From: Beta vulgaris subsp. vulgaris
Lineage: Eukaryota > Streptophyta > Magnoliopsida > Caryophyllales > Amaranthaceae
DNA length: 64,000 bases
Assembly: GCF_026745355.1 (NCBI RefSeq)
Contig: NC_079206.1
Span: 27,329,617 to 27,393,616 of the forward strand
Direction: 5' to 3'
The position numbers and the translations under genes were made by a program. Below the pieces are notes generated by a model that was not told the origin of the DNA, did not search any database, and was given only the letters and a program-made list of their open reading frames with translations. Below are positions 1 through 11,056 of this stretch, piece after piece; the first letter of the stretch is position 1; every line of letters starts with the position of its first letter.

Positions 1-1413
1 TCCTAAGGACTTTGAGAAATACTACATTGTACATTTTAGTCAATAAATATTTATATTTAGTTATAAGGGAATTATGTTTGAAAATAACCATATTTAGTTA
101 TGTTATTACAAAAGAATTATGTTTCAAAGTAACCATATTGTGTTCCCACTAAAGATTGTGTTTCACCAATCAATTAAGGATCATATATTTATGTGTTGTT
201 ATAAAAAAAAATTATGTTTGAATGTAACCATCTTGTGTATTGTTACAAAAAAATTATGTTTCAAAAGTTACCATATTGTGTTCCCACTAATTGGGATTGT
301 GTTTCCCACTACAAGCAATTTTCACCAATATTCATTGGTGAATTAACCCACTATATTTTAAATACTTGTTGGTGTTATTGTGGTTGAAATAAATTGACAC
401 TACTGTTTGTGTTGTGTAATATAGTACTTTTGATTTGTGGAAATTTAGCGCTTAACTAACAAAAATTTACATAAAGTCAACACAACAAAAATGCAACATG
501 TTATTATCATGTTGTTATATTAGAAATAAGTAGTGCTTTATAGTAAGCATATTGCAAATATGATGAGATGATTGTAAAACATAAGCAACGTCTGAAGGAT
601 CAAATTAAGGAGTAGGATTTCGTCTCGTTATTTGGTTGTATTGTTGTGTCAAATGGAACAGTCATCTAAGATTTTAAGGTAAATTTGGTTTCGTCTCCCT
701 ATTTGGTTTTATCTAGTGCCAAAAATTGCAAAAAAATGTGTTATGTAACATAGTACTTGTGGTTTCGTCTCGTTATTTGGTTTTATTCAGTTCAGATAAG
801 TTTCAATTATGTCCAATCAGGTCAATAAGTTCCAACCAGGTCTAATAAGTTCCAATAAGGTCCAAATAGTCAATGATCAATAAATTTTAATTAAAGTACC
901 ACTGTGATTATATAGTATTATATTTATATTATTGTCTATTATATTATTATTTATATTACTATTAGCTGATTATGTTATTAATAATTTTTTTAATTAAAGT
1001 AGCATTATGATTATTTAGTATTATATTTACAATACTATCTATTATTAGCTGATTATGTTATTATTAAAAATTATTATAATCATGGTCAAATAAGGTTAAC
1101 AATAATAACCATCATAATTATAATATTTTGCAATTCATCTTCAAATAACTATAGATAACATGTTGTCTTTACTAATGACAATGAAATATATAAATGATAT
1201 CAATTGATTTCCTACTAGTGCTTTATGAATTCAACGTAAGACTATTAGATATATCAGTAGTGAAAGTTGTGTATAACCAAGCATATAAATAGTATTTTTT
1301 TTGTTTAAATGTTAATCATAAGAGATAATTAATAATTATTATTTTTTCGAAGGATAGATTTTAATAATTATTATGTCATAATAAATTTTTAGGTGTAGTA
1401 TTCATGTTAGGGG
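1..1413. other. AT-rich intergenic DNA with short degenerate repeats
   Basis: No gene is visible. Positions about 69-340 hold imperfect copies of an AATTATGTTTSAAA...AACCATATTGTG unit. Positions 610-780 hold three copies of GGTTTCGTCTCgTTATTTGG. Positions 785-880 hold a run of about 20-bp units of the form GTTCCAATMAGGTCYAATAA. The last type reappears at 2540-2720 on the other side of the MULE at 1423-2517, so the MULE probably landed in or near an older repetitive element. Confidence 0.5.
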
Positions 1414-1422
1414 TAATATTTA

Positions 1423-2517
1423 GGGAAATTCTATATGGTGACCCTCAACTTTTTTAAATTCTATTTGGTAGACAATTTTTATCTTTTCTCTATTTGATAA
1501 CCCTCTATTCTATTTTTTTTGTTTTCTTTGACCTTACTGCATTTTAAAATTATTTTTTAATTAAAAATTTGATTTTACAATTACAAAAAACTGATTTTGA
1601 AATTTTTTTTAGAAAAACCCAGCCACCCCTGTCCCCCAACCTGCCCAACCCCCCACCCTGAAACCCCATCCCCGAACCCCCACCTCCGACCACCCCATCT
1701 CCGACCCCCAAAGCCACCACTGAAACCCCCCAACCCCTTCGAACCCCGACGACCCCACCCTCATCACCACCTTCATTAATCACCATGGTTCGAATTGGGG
1801 TTGAAGTTGAGTTCGAAATCTGGGGTGGGGTGGTTCAAATTGGTGTGGGGGTGGTCCGATTTGGGGCGGCAAGAGGGTTTGGCTGGGTGGGGAAAGGGTG
1901 GTGTGCCATGGTGGTTGAAGTTGAGTTCGAAATCTGGGGTGGGGGTGGTTCAAATTGGTGCGGGTGTGGTTCGATTTGGGGCGGCAAGAGGGTTCGGCTG
2001 GGTGGGGGTGGTTCGATTGGGATCGGGGTGGTTCGATTGGGATCGGGGTGGTTCGAATTGGTGTGGGGGTGGTTCGATTTGGGGCGGCGAGAGGGTTCGA
2101 TTGAGTGGGGAGGTTCGAATTGGGGTACAGAGGTGGTTGGGTTAGGTGCTACGGGTAGGGGTGGTTTCGGTAGGCTGGTGGGTGCTACGGGTGGGGGTGG
2201 TTTCGGTAGGCTGGGTGGGTGGGTGGTGTCGGTGGGTGGTGGGTGGTTTCCGATGTGGCTGGCAGTGAAGGAGGAAGTGGGTGATGGTGGCTAGGGGAGG
2301 AGAGGGGTGGTAGGATGGGTGGTTATGGTGGGGGAGGGTTTGAGTTTTTTTTTTCATTTTAAAAATTAGTTTTTTGTAATTAAAAAATGAATTTTTATTT
2401 AAAAAAGGTCAAAGAAAATACAAAAAATAAAATAGAGGGTTACCAAAGAGAGGAAAGATAAAAATTGTCTACCAAATAGAATTTAAAAAAGTTGAGGGTC
2501 ACCATATAGAATTTCCC
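1423..2517. mobile_element. Non-autonomous Mutator-like element (MULE A), long TIRs, 9-bp TSD
   Basis: The element begins GGGAAATTCTATATGGTGAC and ends with the reverse complement of that sequence. The near-perfect inverted termini continue for about 180-190 bp. It is flanked on both sides by TAATATTTA (1414-1422 and 2518-2526), the 9-bp duplication typical of Mutator transposons. The interior (about 1615-2340) is a GC-rich array of G-rich/C-rich degenerate repeats (GGTTCGATTGGGG type) with no convincing protein. Open frames here are low-complexity artefacts. Confidence 0.9.
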
Positions 2518-2539
2518 TAATATTTATGTTATTGCTCAT

Positions 2540-2725
2540 CAAAGTTTTTGTCAAATAAGGTCAAAGAAGTTCCAATCAGGTCCAATAAGGTCTAATAAGT
2601 TTCAATCAGGTCTAATAAGTTTCAATCAGGTCTAATAAGTTCCAATCATGATCAATTAGGTCCAATAAGTTGAATCAGGTCCAATCAGGTCTAATAAGTT
2701 GAATTCAGTTCAGATAAGTTCAATC
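2540..2725. repeat. Short degenerate tandem repeat, about 20-bp units
   Basis: The run consists of about nine units of the form AAGTTCCAATCAGGTCTAAT with small changes, followed by TTCAGTTCAGATAAGTT, which also occurs at 787-802. Such runs resemble subterminal repeats of a decayed DNA transposon, but no termini could be paired. Confidence 0.5.
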
Positions 2726-4202
2726 CATTCAGGGTTTTTTAGGTAAAGAGAACGCACCCTAAGAATGTTAGTGGTCCATGATATTGTGTTATGTAACATA
2801 ACATATTGGATTTGGATTTAGTGTGAAACCATTAAACTCCATATGGGCTTTCTTACAACGGGCTTATCTTTTATCATATTATACAGATATGTTGTCTAGT
2901 TGAAATCATATTGTGTTTTGAAACATTTGATTTTTGTATTATATTCCACTATTTTATTTTTCATACGCAAACTAGTCAACCGTTTTTCAATAACTTTGTA
3001 TATCGGTTTCTTCATCTTCATTACTTGTTTCAAGAACTCCTAACTAAACCTCCAAAGGACAACATCTACTGAAAGAGTGGGTTCTTCTGGAACGGACTCC
3101 GGATCTTATAAGTCAATTCGAGTAGCAACCACAATGCGGAGACAGTGGTCCGGGTAATAAAATCTGGCCCAAACAGAGGGGAAAAAAAATTCCACAGATG
3201 TCCTTATCGGCTTGTAATTTTCTTCTCTTATTGTTTGTGTTCATGAATTTTAACTTCATTTCATTTGTCAATAAATCCAGTGACGATGTTGTTCATCTTT
3301 CAATTATCAGATTTTTGATTCACTGCAGTTCTCCACCTCCATGAAAGTCCAGTTGCCTTCTCCAAATTTTCGCAATACACAACAAAACAACAACAATGGC
3401 GAGGCCTTTTTTCCACAATTGAACAATACTTAATTTCCTCCTTAATTTTGGTTTTTATTTCTCCCCATAATTTGCATCAAGTTATTGTCCCAGTATTACT
3501 AATTTGGTTTTGTTGTCCAGACACTTGTAGTGGAGGAGAGAGAGATGAAGTCACTTTTTACCCATTCCCTACTATTCCCCTTCTATTCCCTTTCTCAAAC
3601 TCAAAAGGTTGAAATAAAATATGTTTTCTGAAAATAATACATTAATTATGTACTTTCAGCTTTATACAAGATTACTTTTTTAATATTATATTTCTGATAT
3701 GGGCAAAATTCCCCATATCTAATATCGTTTTATCAGTACTCGTTAGGTTACTTCACCTCCTCTTAAAAAAGAGGGAAACAGAAAGTAGCACACACTGAGA
3801 AAAAAAGAAAGGAGGGTTTGCATGCTGAATTGCGGGATTTGTCATTTGGTCATAACATGTCCAATACATCAAGTATCCTAAAAAGTTCTAGCTCATACAG
3901 TTCACACTCCACCAAAAGAAAGCATCTTTTGATAGTATTATTTCTTCTTAAGCTTGTAATAAACCAAAAGTAAGGAAGATCACAAAAGTTTTGAAACAAC
4001 AAATTGGTTTTTCTCATCCAAGTTTAAGACTCTTCATGCAATACAAAGAGAAGAATATTAAATAACTTTCACAACAGCAGCTCAGCCAAATCATAGACAA
4101 AGACATAAAGCAACTTAATGTTCAAGAAAGAAAAGAGGAATAATTTTCCCAAAGGAAATCTCAATTTAAACAAACTATAAAGATGCCCTTCAAATCAAGA
4201 CC
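2726..4202. other. Intergenic / upstream region of the first RTM2-like gene
   Basis: No coding potential or RNA gene is recognised. Positions 4080-4202 resemble the stretch upstream of the second RTM2-like gene (41390-41500): both contain AAGACATAAA.GCAACTTAA, then CAAGAAAG, GGAATAATT and GGAAATCT blocks in the same order. This stretch is therefore probably duplicated promoter. Confidence 0.5.
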
Positions 4203-4210
4203 TATAAAAA
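4203..4210 (+). promoter_or_regulatory. TATA box of the first RTM2-like gene
   Basis: TATAAAAA lies about 105 bp upstream of the ATG. The paralogue has TATATAAAAG at a comparable distance from its start (41498). The shared downstream phrase AATATCCACACAAT supports a common 5' UTR. Confidence 0.6.
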
Positions 4211-4307
4211 GAAGAGGGTCTAACGTGAATATCCACACAATCATCCTTTTCTCAACAGTTCTTCATTAACATACAGTAAAAGGCTAAGCTAACTTGAATC
4301 AAAAAGA

Positions 4308-5601
4308 ATGGCAAACAAAACCAAGACTTCACCTCCGACAGCACCTTCTTTCGTCGAGTTTGATCCTGCTTGTGATTTGCAGAAAGAGGAAGCACTTGAT
4401 ACTTTGATCATCCATCTACCTGGTATTGTCATGCTTCTTTAATTGGTTTTTTTTTATCTTTTTATTTCCCCTGACAAAGAGCAGCTGTAAAACAAAATAT
4501 GTACTTCCTTCGTTTTTTGTTTACTTGGTAACACTTTTTTTCTCATCAACTCCGATGCAAAATCTGGGTAAGAGAGAGGTAGAGAGGAAAAAAAAAAAGA
4601 GGGCCCATGTGATTGGCTAGAGAGATAGAGAGAAAGGAAAAGGAAAAGGGAAAGTAGAAAGTGTTGCAAGTAATTAACTATTTTTATTTTAAGAAAGTGT
4701 TGCAAGTAAAAAAAAACGGAAGAAATATTAGAGTCGGATCACCTTAACTAGAGGTTTTAACTTCAAACTGACAATAACTTTCCCTATTCTGAGGCTGACC
4801 GGACTGAAATTCGGATTAGTTAGACTCTAGTAGGCTTGTGAGTTGTGACTGACTTGAAATAATATTATAAAGGGGTCATATTTTCATATGTATTCATAAT
4901 TAGCATAATGAAGTACATATGTAAAGCACAGACATAAAGCAGGAAAATAGTCACTCATTTCATACATGAAAAAAATTAAGAAAATTAACTCCGATCCCCC
5001 TTTTAACTGTTATGCATACGTAGACTTCAAGAAGGAACAACTAAGGGTACAAGTCAACAAAGATGGAGTCCTCAAAGTATCTGGAGAAAGACCAACAAGT
5101 GTAAATGGAACAAAAAGGAGCCGTTTTCTCAAGGAAACAAAAGTACCAGAAGGTTGTGATATAAATGACATTCGAGCTAAGTTCACTAATGGCCGCCTAA
5201 ATGTCATGATGCCAAAGAAAAAAACACCTGCAGCTCCCCAAATTGTCCAACAGCAGCCTGCATCAACATCATCAGGGCCTCCTCTTCAATCAGAGGTTAC
5301 TGGTCAAAAGCCGCAAGCGCTTGCTGAGGCCCCGATTTCCAATGAACCAAAAACAAAGGCTACAAGTGCTGAAAATGGTAATCTGGGGACAAATGATACG
5401 AGTCACGATCAGCCAAAGGGTGATCAAATGTTCGAGCATGGAAGCATCATAAAAAGACTGCAAGGAAGAAATAAATTGGCTTTGGGATTTGGAGTTGCCG
5501 CTGTGGCAATGGTTACAATTGGAGCTTTTGTGGCTTATAAATATGGGTCTGATAGCATTTCTTCTCCTTCATTGTATGCTGAGGAGTTGGGGCTCATTTA
5601 A
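4308..5601 (+). CDS. RTM2-like protein: HSP20/alpha-crystallin-like domain plus C-terminal membrane anchor (2 exons)
   Basis: Exons are 4308-4422 and 5024-5601 with a phase-1 GT/AG intron, giving 230 residues. The spliced reading across the border is LPDFKKEQLRVQVN, the normal core of this family. Residues about 10-105 form an HSP20-like beta-sandwich (VSGER, RSRFLKET, FTNGRLNV). A hydrophilic P/Q/T-rich linker follows, then a single hydrophobic segment (about 188-210, GVAAVAMVTIGAFVAY) and a short tail. This layout matches Arabidopsis RTM2 (RESTRICTED TEV MOVEMENT 2) and its many homologues, which lack usual chaperone features and are membrane-tethered. RTM2 restricts long-distance movement of a potyvirus in Arabidopsis; whether this copy does so is unknown. 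The start has an adenine-rich context (AAAAAGAATGG). A close paralogue lies at 41595-42635. Confidence 0.85.
4504..4725. mobile_element. Stowaway-like MITE inside the RTM2-like intron
   Basis: TA-flanked inverted termini are visible: left CTTCCTTCGTTTTTTGTTTA, right the reverse complement of TTTCTTCCGTTTTTTTTTTA, both continuing as ACTTGsWAACAC. The total is about 222 bp and lies wholly within the intron. Its ends are more diverged than the Stowaway at 52896-53261. The paralogous intron (41710-42102) lacks it, so it arrived after the duplication or was lost there. Confidence 0.6.
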
Positions 5602-5696
5602 AATCCTCTTATTATTCTGTATTTTTCTGTATATTCTGGTGTTCTGATAATGGGTTGGGAGAATTATTTATGGCTTTGTGTATAGAAAAATTTACA

Positions 5697-5702
5697 AATA
5701 AA
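5697..5702 (+). terminator. Probable polyadenylation signal of the first RTM2-like gene
   Basis: AATAAA sits about 96 bp after the stop codon, downstream of a T-rich stretch (TATTCTGTATTTTTCTGTAT). This is a usual spacing for a plant near-upstream element. Confidence 0.45.
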
Positions 5703-6381
5703 AAGCTTGGTGAATGAATTGATGAAATCTCTTGTGATTGATTATGTTTTCCTGGGAAGATCTATCTATATGTTTAAACCAATAGCCAAGTTTGAAGCAC
5801 CAAATGTTAAAGTAAAATCAATGTCACTAAAAGCTGTAAAAGCTAGTGATTTGAAAACTTAGACCAAGTATCCAGAAAACCTCTGAAAGGATACTGGTAA
5901 TCTTCATTGCAGTAGCCAATATGCAACCATCATTTTCAGAAACTACATCCAAAAAACAATAAAATGAATCTCATTTGTTATCTACCTTATCAGTTATCAT
6001 GAGGTAAATGTATCACAAATGCTTAGCTGGTAGATGCTATACATGGTACTTGGTAGCACCATGGGCATTGTGCGTACAAAAGAACATTCAGTTCAATCAA
6101 AAAAAACATGCACTTATATTAAAACAACATTTGTAATGTTCGGAAACAGGACCAAACTCTAATCTATTTAACTCATATCTCTACTCAAAATGTGAGATCA
6201 CTTCTCCACCAAAACAATTTACTCCCAACCACACACTTCCATAGTGTGACAAAGATTTTGCTTGGAATTGTTATGAAATGCTCAAACCAAAAGCAGATTC
6301 AAGTAAATATGTATCTAAGCTGACAGCCTAACTGTGGAATGTTGCATACGTTGATGACTCCGAGGATCAGCAGCTGCCTCG
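5703..6381. other. Intergenic, no recognised feature
   Basis: No gene is visible on the + strand. On the minus strand, 6438-6382 may be a terminal exon of an unrecognised gene (see the separate entry). Confidence 0.4.
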
Positions 6382-6438
6382 TCAAGATTGAGTACATTCT
6401 GTTCGAATCTGAGAAATGGCTTCTTTCTTTATTTCGAC
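6382..6438 (-). pseudogene. Possible terminal exon of an unrecognised minus-strand gene
   Basis: On the minus strand, TTTTCTCTGAG precedes an 18-codon open stretch ending in TGA (VEIKKEAISQIRTECTQS). A minus-strand exon-like stretch with a phase-0 GT donor lies at about 31160-31280. It sits just beyond the Tat retrotransposon that separates the two, and their phases are compatible. I do not recognise the product. The intervening element would lie in an intron. Confidence 0.2.
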
Positions 6439-6532
6439 CTCAGAGAAAACACTAGCACAAATCATAAATTAGAACTTTTTTCCCCTTAATGCCAGCTGAT
6501 CTAATTATAATACAAAAATTACTTATCACAAT

Positions 6533-6978
6533 TGTATGGGTATAACCCAAGTACCTTAACGGATCCTCATGACGAGTCTGCGAGCATAATCATGGACGCG
6601 AGCATGGCAATGTCATCCACGGCTCCATCAAAGTAAGTTCAACGCATGGGAATCTTCCCACCTGTCAAGTGCGTCATAGCCCTACACGTGTCGAAGGATT
6701 ACACGCCCTGTCAAAGAAAAGTACTTCTATAAATACCCCAATAGTACTATTCTGCAGGTACATTCTCTCTCATACTGAAAATAGCTTATCTCTCTCTCTA
6801 GTTTCTCTCTATAAATCTTAGTTGGACCAATACTGACTTGAGCATCGGAGGGGGTTTCCTCACAACCACCTGGAGGGTAGCTCATGTTTGTTTGGTGTGC
6901 AGTTATTCACTAAGGACTTTACTCTCCAGATCTTTGGCGGACTTCATTAAGGCCGCTAACTGTTTCACAACCGAAACA
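6533..6978 (+). repeat. 5' LTR of RE1
   Basis: The 446-bp LTR starts TGTATGGGTATAACCC and ends CCGAAACA (TG...CA). A TATA box (CTATAAATACCCC, about 6728) is followed by C/T-rich sequence. Compared with the 3' LTR it lacks about 43 bp (corresponding to the CATCGTGGTCCGACAACG region near 30730) and has scattered substitutions, so the insertion is not recent. Confidence 0.92.
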
Positions 6979-6980
6979 AC

Positions 6981-6999
6981 TTGGCGCTAGAAGGAGGGG
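6981..6999 (+). promoter_or_regulatory. Primer-binding site of RE1
   Basis: TTGGCGCTAGAAGGAGGGG begins two bases after the LTR, the normal place for a tRNA primer site. I could not assign the tRNA with confidence. Confidence 0.6.
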
Positions 7000-7025
7000 A
7001 CCTTCTATCCTTTCGAGTAACAGTC

Positions 7026-8503
7026 ATGGGCGATGCAAACAACAATGTTGGTCACGGTCCACAAGAATTCGATGTCGGTCAGACATCCTCTTAGTCTGCC
7101 ATTACTGGGGCAATAGGGAATCCGCAGTTCAATTATTGGACGCCACGAAATGAGGAGTCGACCCCAAACAGTAACGTATCATTCAACTTTGCTCAACTGA
7201 GTCAATTTTCTCCTGAGCAACTTCAAACCGTAGCATCCTTCATTCAGATGTTAATAGGTAATCCTCAGCAAAATAACCCACCTGCTCAGCAGGCTGGCGG
7301 AACCCGTAAGTGACCACTGGCCATGGCCGGTAGGAACGCTGACGGCACTCCGCTCCGGAAGATCGCTCCTTGAATCAAGAAGGACGGGAGCTAGAGAAGC
7401 GAATCGATCAGTCAGGCTATGAGGAGCTAATATTGGAGACTGAGGAACTTTATCATTCTGAAGAAGAGACTCAAGGTTACTCCCGTCGTGAGTACAGCAC
7501 CAATGGTGCTAGTAACTATTCGATAGGAGATCACCTTCTCATCAAACCAAAACTTTCTCCTTTCACTTCAGACATACTGAACCATCCGATGTCTAGAATC
7601 AAGATGTCATCCTCCAAGTATGATGGCACATCTGATCCCGACGATCACGTGGCGGCCTAAGAAGGCCACATGTTCTTATACACGCAGGTGGACGCCATCT
7701 GGTGTAAGGTCTTTCCATCCACGCTGACCGGGATAGCCCAGACATGGTTCAAAAGTCTCAAGCCAGGTAGCATCTCTAGTTTCTCACAGCTATCATCTAC
7801 TTTTAGTACGCACTTTGTGAGTAACAGACGCCGCGAGCGCACTACCGGAGAATTATTATCTGTTAAGCAAGGCGAAAATGAAAGCTTGCGAGACTATATT
7901 GGCCGTTTCAATGTCGAAGTGATCTCAATACCGAGATTGCAGCAAGATGTGGCCGTGTTGGCCTTAATGACAGGACATAAGGAAGGATCACCATTCCGGA
8001 ACTACCTGGGCCGGAAGTCATACATGTCCCTTGCACCAGTCCTTGGCAAGGCTAATGACTATATTAGGGGAGAAGAATTTGATAGGGCCGTGAGTAATCA
8101 CGAGCCAGAAAATAAAAAGGAAGACAAGCAGAGAAAAGACAAAGGTCGAGAGAATGATCGCGGCCGGGAGGATAGAAGGCTGGAGTCAAATGTTGTGAAA
8201 AGAGGGAATGATCGTGAAAGAGATGACCGTGAGCGTTATGATCGGGTCAGAGTCGATCGGGAAGGAGGTGGCCGTGATAAGGGTGAACGTAGGGAAAGAT
8301 TCGACGCGTATACCCAGCTCACCACCTCTAGAAGCCAGATTTATTTGATTAATAAGGACATTGATAAATGGCAACATCCAAAGCAAATGTTCCACAAGAA
8401 CCGCGACAAGACCAAGTGGTGTGATTTTCATGGAGATCACAGACATTTGACTAAAGATTGTCGGCATATGAAGGATAATTTGGAAGACTTGCTGAGAAGA
8501 TGA
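7026..8503 (+). pseudogene. RE1 gag (capsid/nucleocapsid), degenerate
   Basis: ATG at 7026 follows the primer site (MGDANNNVGHG). In-frame stops occur at 7092 and 7311 and a frame change near 7360. From 7370 the frame is open except for TAA at 7658. The retrotransposon-gag domain is clear at 7730-8080 (WFKSLKPGSISSFSQL, YIGRFNVEVI). It is followed by a highly charged Arg/Asp/Glu-rich stretch (8100-8310) and a zinc knuckle-like motif (WCDFHGDHRHLTKDC). The product would package element RNA. It is inactive because of the stops. Confidence 0.85.
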
Positions 8504-9226
8504 TATTTCAGCCAGTATAAGGCTCGGACGCAAAATGGAGATTTGGTCAAGCCAGCTAACCAGAAATTTCAATCGAGGATCAGTGAGATCCATGTGATAA
8601 GCGGCGGTCCCATTCATGGGGGAAGTGTGAACAGAGCAAAGGCAAGCTTGAAAGAATTCGGGCATCAGATTAATTTTAATGAAAGTATGCAGTGGATGAG
8701 ACCGCCGACAATGTCAGCAATGTCCTTTACTGCAGAGGACGCAGAGCACGTTGTGTATCCCCATGATGACCCTCTGGTGGCCACGTTAAAAGTATCAAAC
8801 TGCTTGATTCATAGGATCCTGGTTGACAGAGGAAGTTCTGCTAGCATATTGTACTTATCAACCTTCGAGAAGTTGATGATAGGACGGGAGCATTTGAAGC
8901 ATGTCCGATACCCAGTGATAGGGTACACAGGGGTGTTTGTGACTCTTGAGGGCCTGGTAACCCTCCCGGTCCGAATTGGGGACAGCGTTGAAGCCCGGGA
9001 TGTGATGACGGAGTTCCTGGTGGTTGATGTACCGGGAGCCTATAACGCAATCATTGGGCGTCATTTCATTCACGATGTTCAGGGAGTCATCTCTACATAT
9101 CACCTAACTATGTTGTACGTCTCTAATTTGGGGACGACAGCAAAGTTGAAGGAAAATCAGGAAGTAGCAAAATCATGCTACCTAACAACACTCAAACAAC
9201 CAGCAAAAAGAATGCCAGTAGAATAG
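8504..9226 (+). pseudogene. RE1 aspartic protease region
   Basis: The frame continues from gag after one stop (TGA 8501). The protease core reads LVDRGSSASILYLSTFEKL, then PVRIGDSVEARDVMTEFLVV and YNAIIGRHFIHD, the usual Tat protease layout. The catalytic triplet normally D-S/T-G is D-R-G here, which should abolish activity. A stop (TAG) at 9224 ends this open stretch, and the same frame continues into RT. Confidence 0.8.
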
Positions 9227-11056
9227 ATGAACCCGCCAATAAGAAAGCAAAGGCGGGATCAGAGGAGAGCTTTGGCAAATGAAGCAGAGACCGAAAAGGA
9301 AGAAGAAATGATGGAAATTTCTATGGAAGAGTTGGAGGCAAGGCATGAGGATACTCCAAGGCCCCAACTGGATGGAGAAACCCAGCAGGAGATGCTTGCG
9401 GAAGACCCGGCGAGAACAGTGGTTGTCGGAATAGATATGGACCCAAAAGTCAGGGTCAACCTGGTGACTCTCCTAAGAGAAAACGCGGACGTCTTCGCGT
9501 TCTCGGCGGATGAGATGCCATGGATACATCCGATTGTGATGGTACATCGCCTGAATGTGGATAGCACTGTCCACCCTATCAAGCAAAAGAAAAGAAGCTT
9601 CTCTGCCGAGAAGAACAAGGTCGTGATGGAAGAAGTAGATAAACTGTTGACAGCAGACTTCATCGATCCCTGCGATTACCCAGAGTGGTTGGCCAATGTG
9701 GTCATGGTAAAGAAGGCTAATGGGCAATGGAGGATGTGTGTAGACTTCACCGATCTCAACAGAGCGTGCCCAAAAGATTGATATTCGTTACCAAGAATAG
9801 ACCAGCTAGTAGATTCTACTAGCGGCCATGCGTTATTGAGCTTTATGGACGCATTCTCGGGCTATCATCAGATAAGCCTACTTGAGGCCGACAGGAAGAA
9901 AACAGCATTTATCACTGACTGCAGAGTATACAATTACAAGGCGATGCCATTTGGACTTCACAATGCTGGAGCAACGTATCAGAAGTTGGTAGATAAAGTG
10001 TTCGCGAATCAGAGAGGAAGGAACATTGAAGCTTACGTTGATGACTCCATAGTCAAGAGTAAGACTGACCGTGAACACTTAGAAGATTTAGCAGAAACTT
10101 TCAGAACACTGAGAAAATACCAGATGAAACTTAACCCTAAGAAGTGCGCCTTTGCGGTAAAAGTAGGCAAATTCTTAGGCTTCCTTGTAAGCAAAAGAGG
10201 GATCGACGCGAATCCAGAAAAGATCCGAGCTATTATCAACTTGCCTGAGCCCAGGAGTGTTAAAGACATTCAAAGGCTAACGGGGAGGATGGCGGCCCTC
10301 ACTCGATTCATTTCTAAATCAGCAGACAAGACTCTGCCCTTCTTTGCATTGTTGAGGGGAAAAAGAAATTTCGAGTGGGGAGAGGAGCAAAGCAAGGCAT
10401 TTGTGGCCGTGAAAGAGCACTTGAAAAGCTTGCCCACCATCACAAGGCCAGAAACTGGGGATGTATTGCAGCTGTATGTCTCGGCCTCGCCAAAAACGGT
10501 TGCAGTTGTCTTATTGGTAGAAAAGGAAAGAAGGCAACAGCTTATATATTTCATCAGCCACATTCTTAACGGTCCTGAGAGCCGTTACCGGTTGGTGGAA
10601 AAAATGGCTTTGGCCGTAATTATCGCTGCCAAGAAGCTCATACCGTATTTCAACTGTCATCCCATCCAAGTCCTTACAAATCAGCCACTGGAGAAGACTT
10701 TGCAGAGGATGGATAGCTCAGGCCGCCTACTGAAATGGGTCGTCGAGCTTTCTGCGTATGATATAGAGTACAAGCCCAGGACCGCCATGAAGGCACAGGC
10801 TCTGGCAGACTTTGTTGTAGAAGCTTCATATGAGGAAGATGAAACAGAGCAAAAGGAGAGTTGGCTGCTAGAGGTAGACGGATCCGCTGCTGTTAGCGGA
10901 TCCGGGGAAAGAAAAGTAATGACTAGCCCAGAAGGGAACATCTACCAGTACGCCGTCAAGTTCACATTCCTAGCATCTAACAATGAAGCAGAGTACGAGG
11001 CTGCAATTGTTGGTTTAAGGATGTGTCTGGCAGCAGGCGCAAAAATGTACTCTTGA
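9227..11056 (+). pseudogene. RE1 reverse transcriptase, RNase H and second (archaeal-type) RNase H
   Basis: The region is in the gag frame and is interrupted by one TGA at 9779. RT motifs run from ANVVMVKKANGQWRMCVDF through MPFGLHNAGATYQ to the catalytic EAYVDDSIVKS. The gypsy RNase H follows (SASPKTVAVVLLVEK, ESRYRLVEKMALAV). A second RNase H starts at about 10850 (LLEVDGSAAVSGSG) and includes the NNEAEYEAAIVGL motif. The double RNase H arrangement is diagnostic of the Tat clade. Beyond 11056 the second RNase H runs on in other frames to about 11230. Confidence 0.9.

Noticed and set aside
1550..2357. Several Gly/Val/Trp- or Pro/His-rich open frames on both strands
   Set aside because: They lie in the repeated GC-rich interior of MULE A. 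Composition is simple, both strands are open, and no domain is visible.
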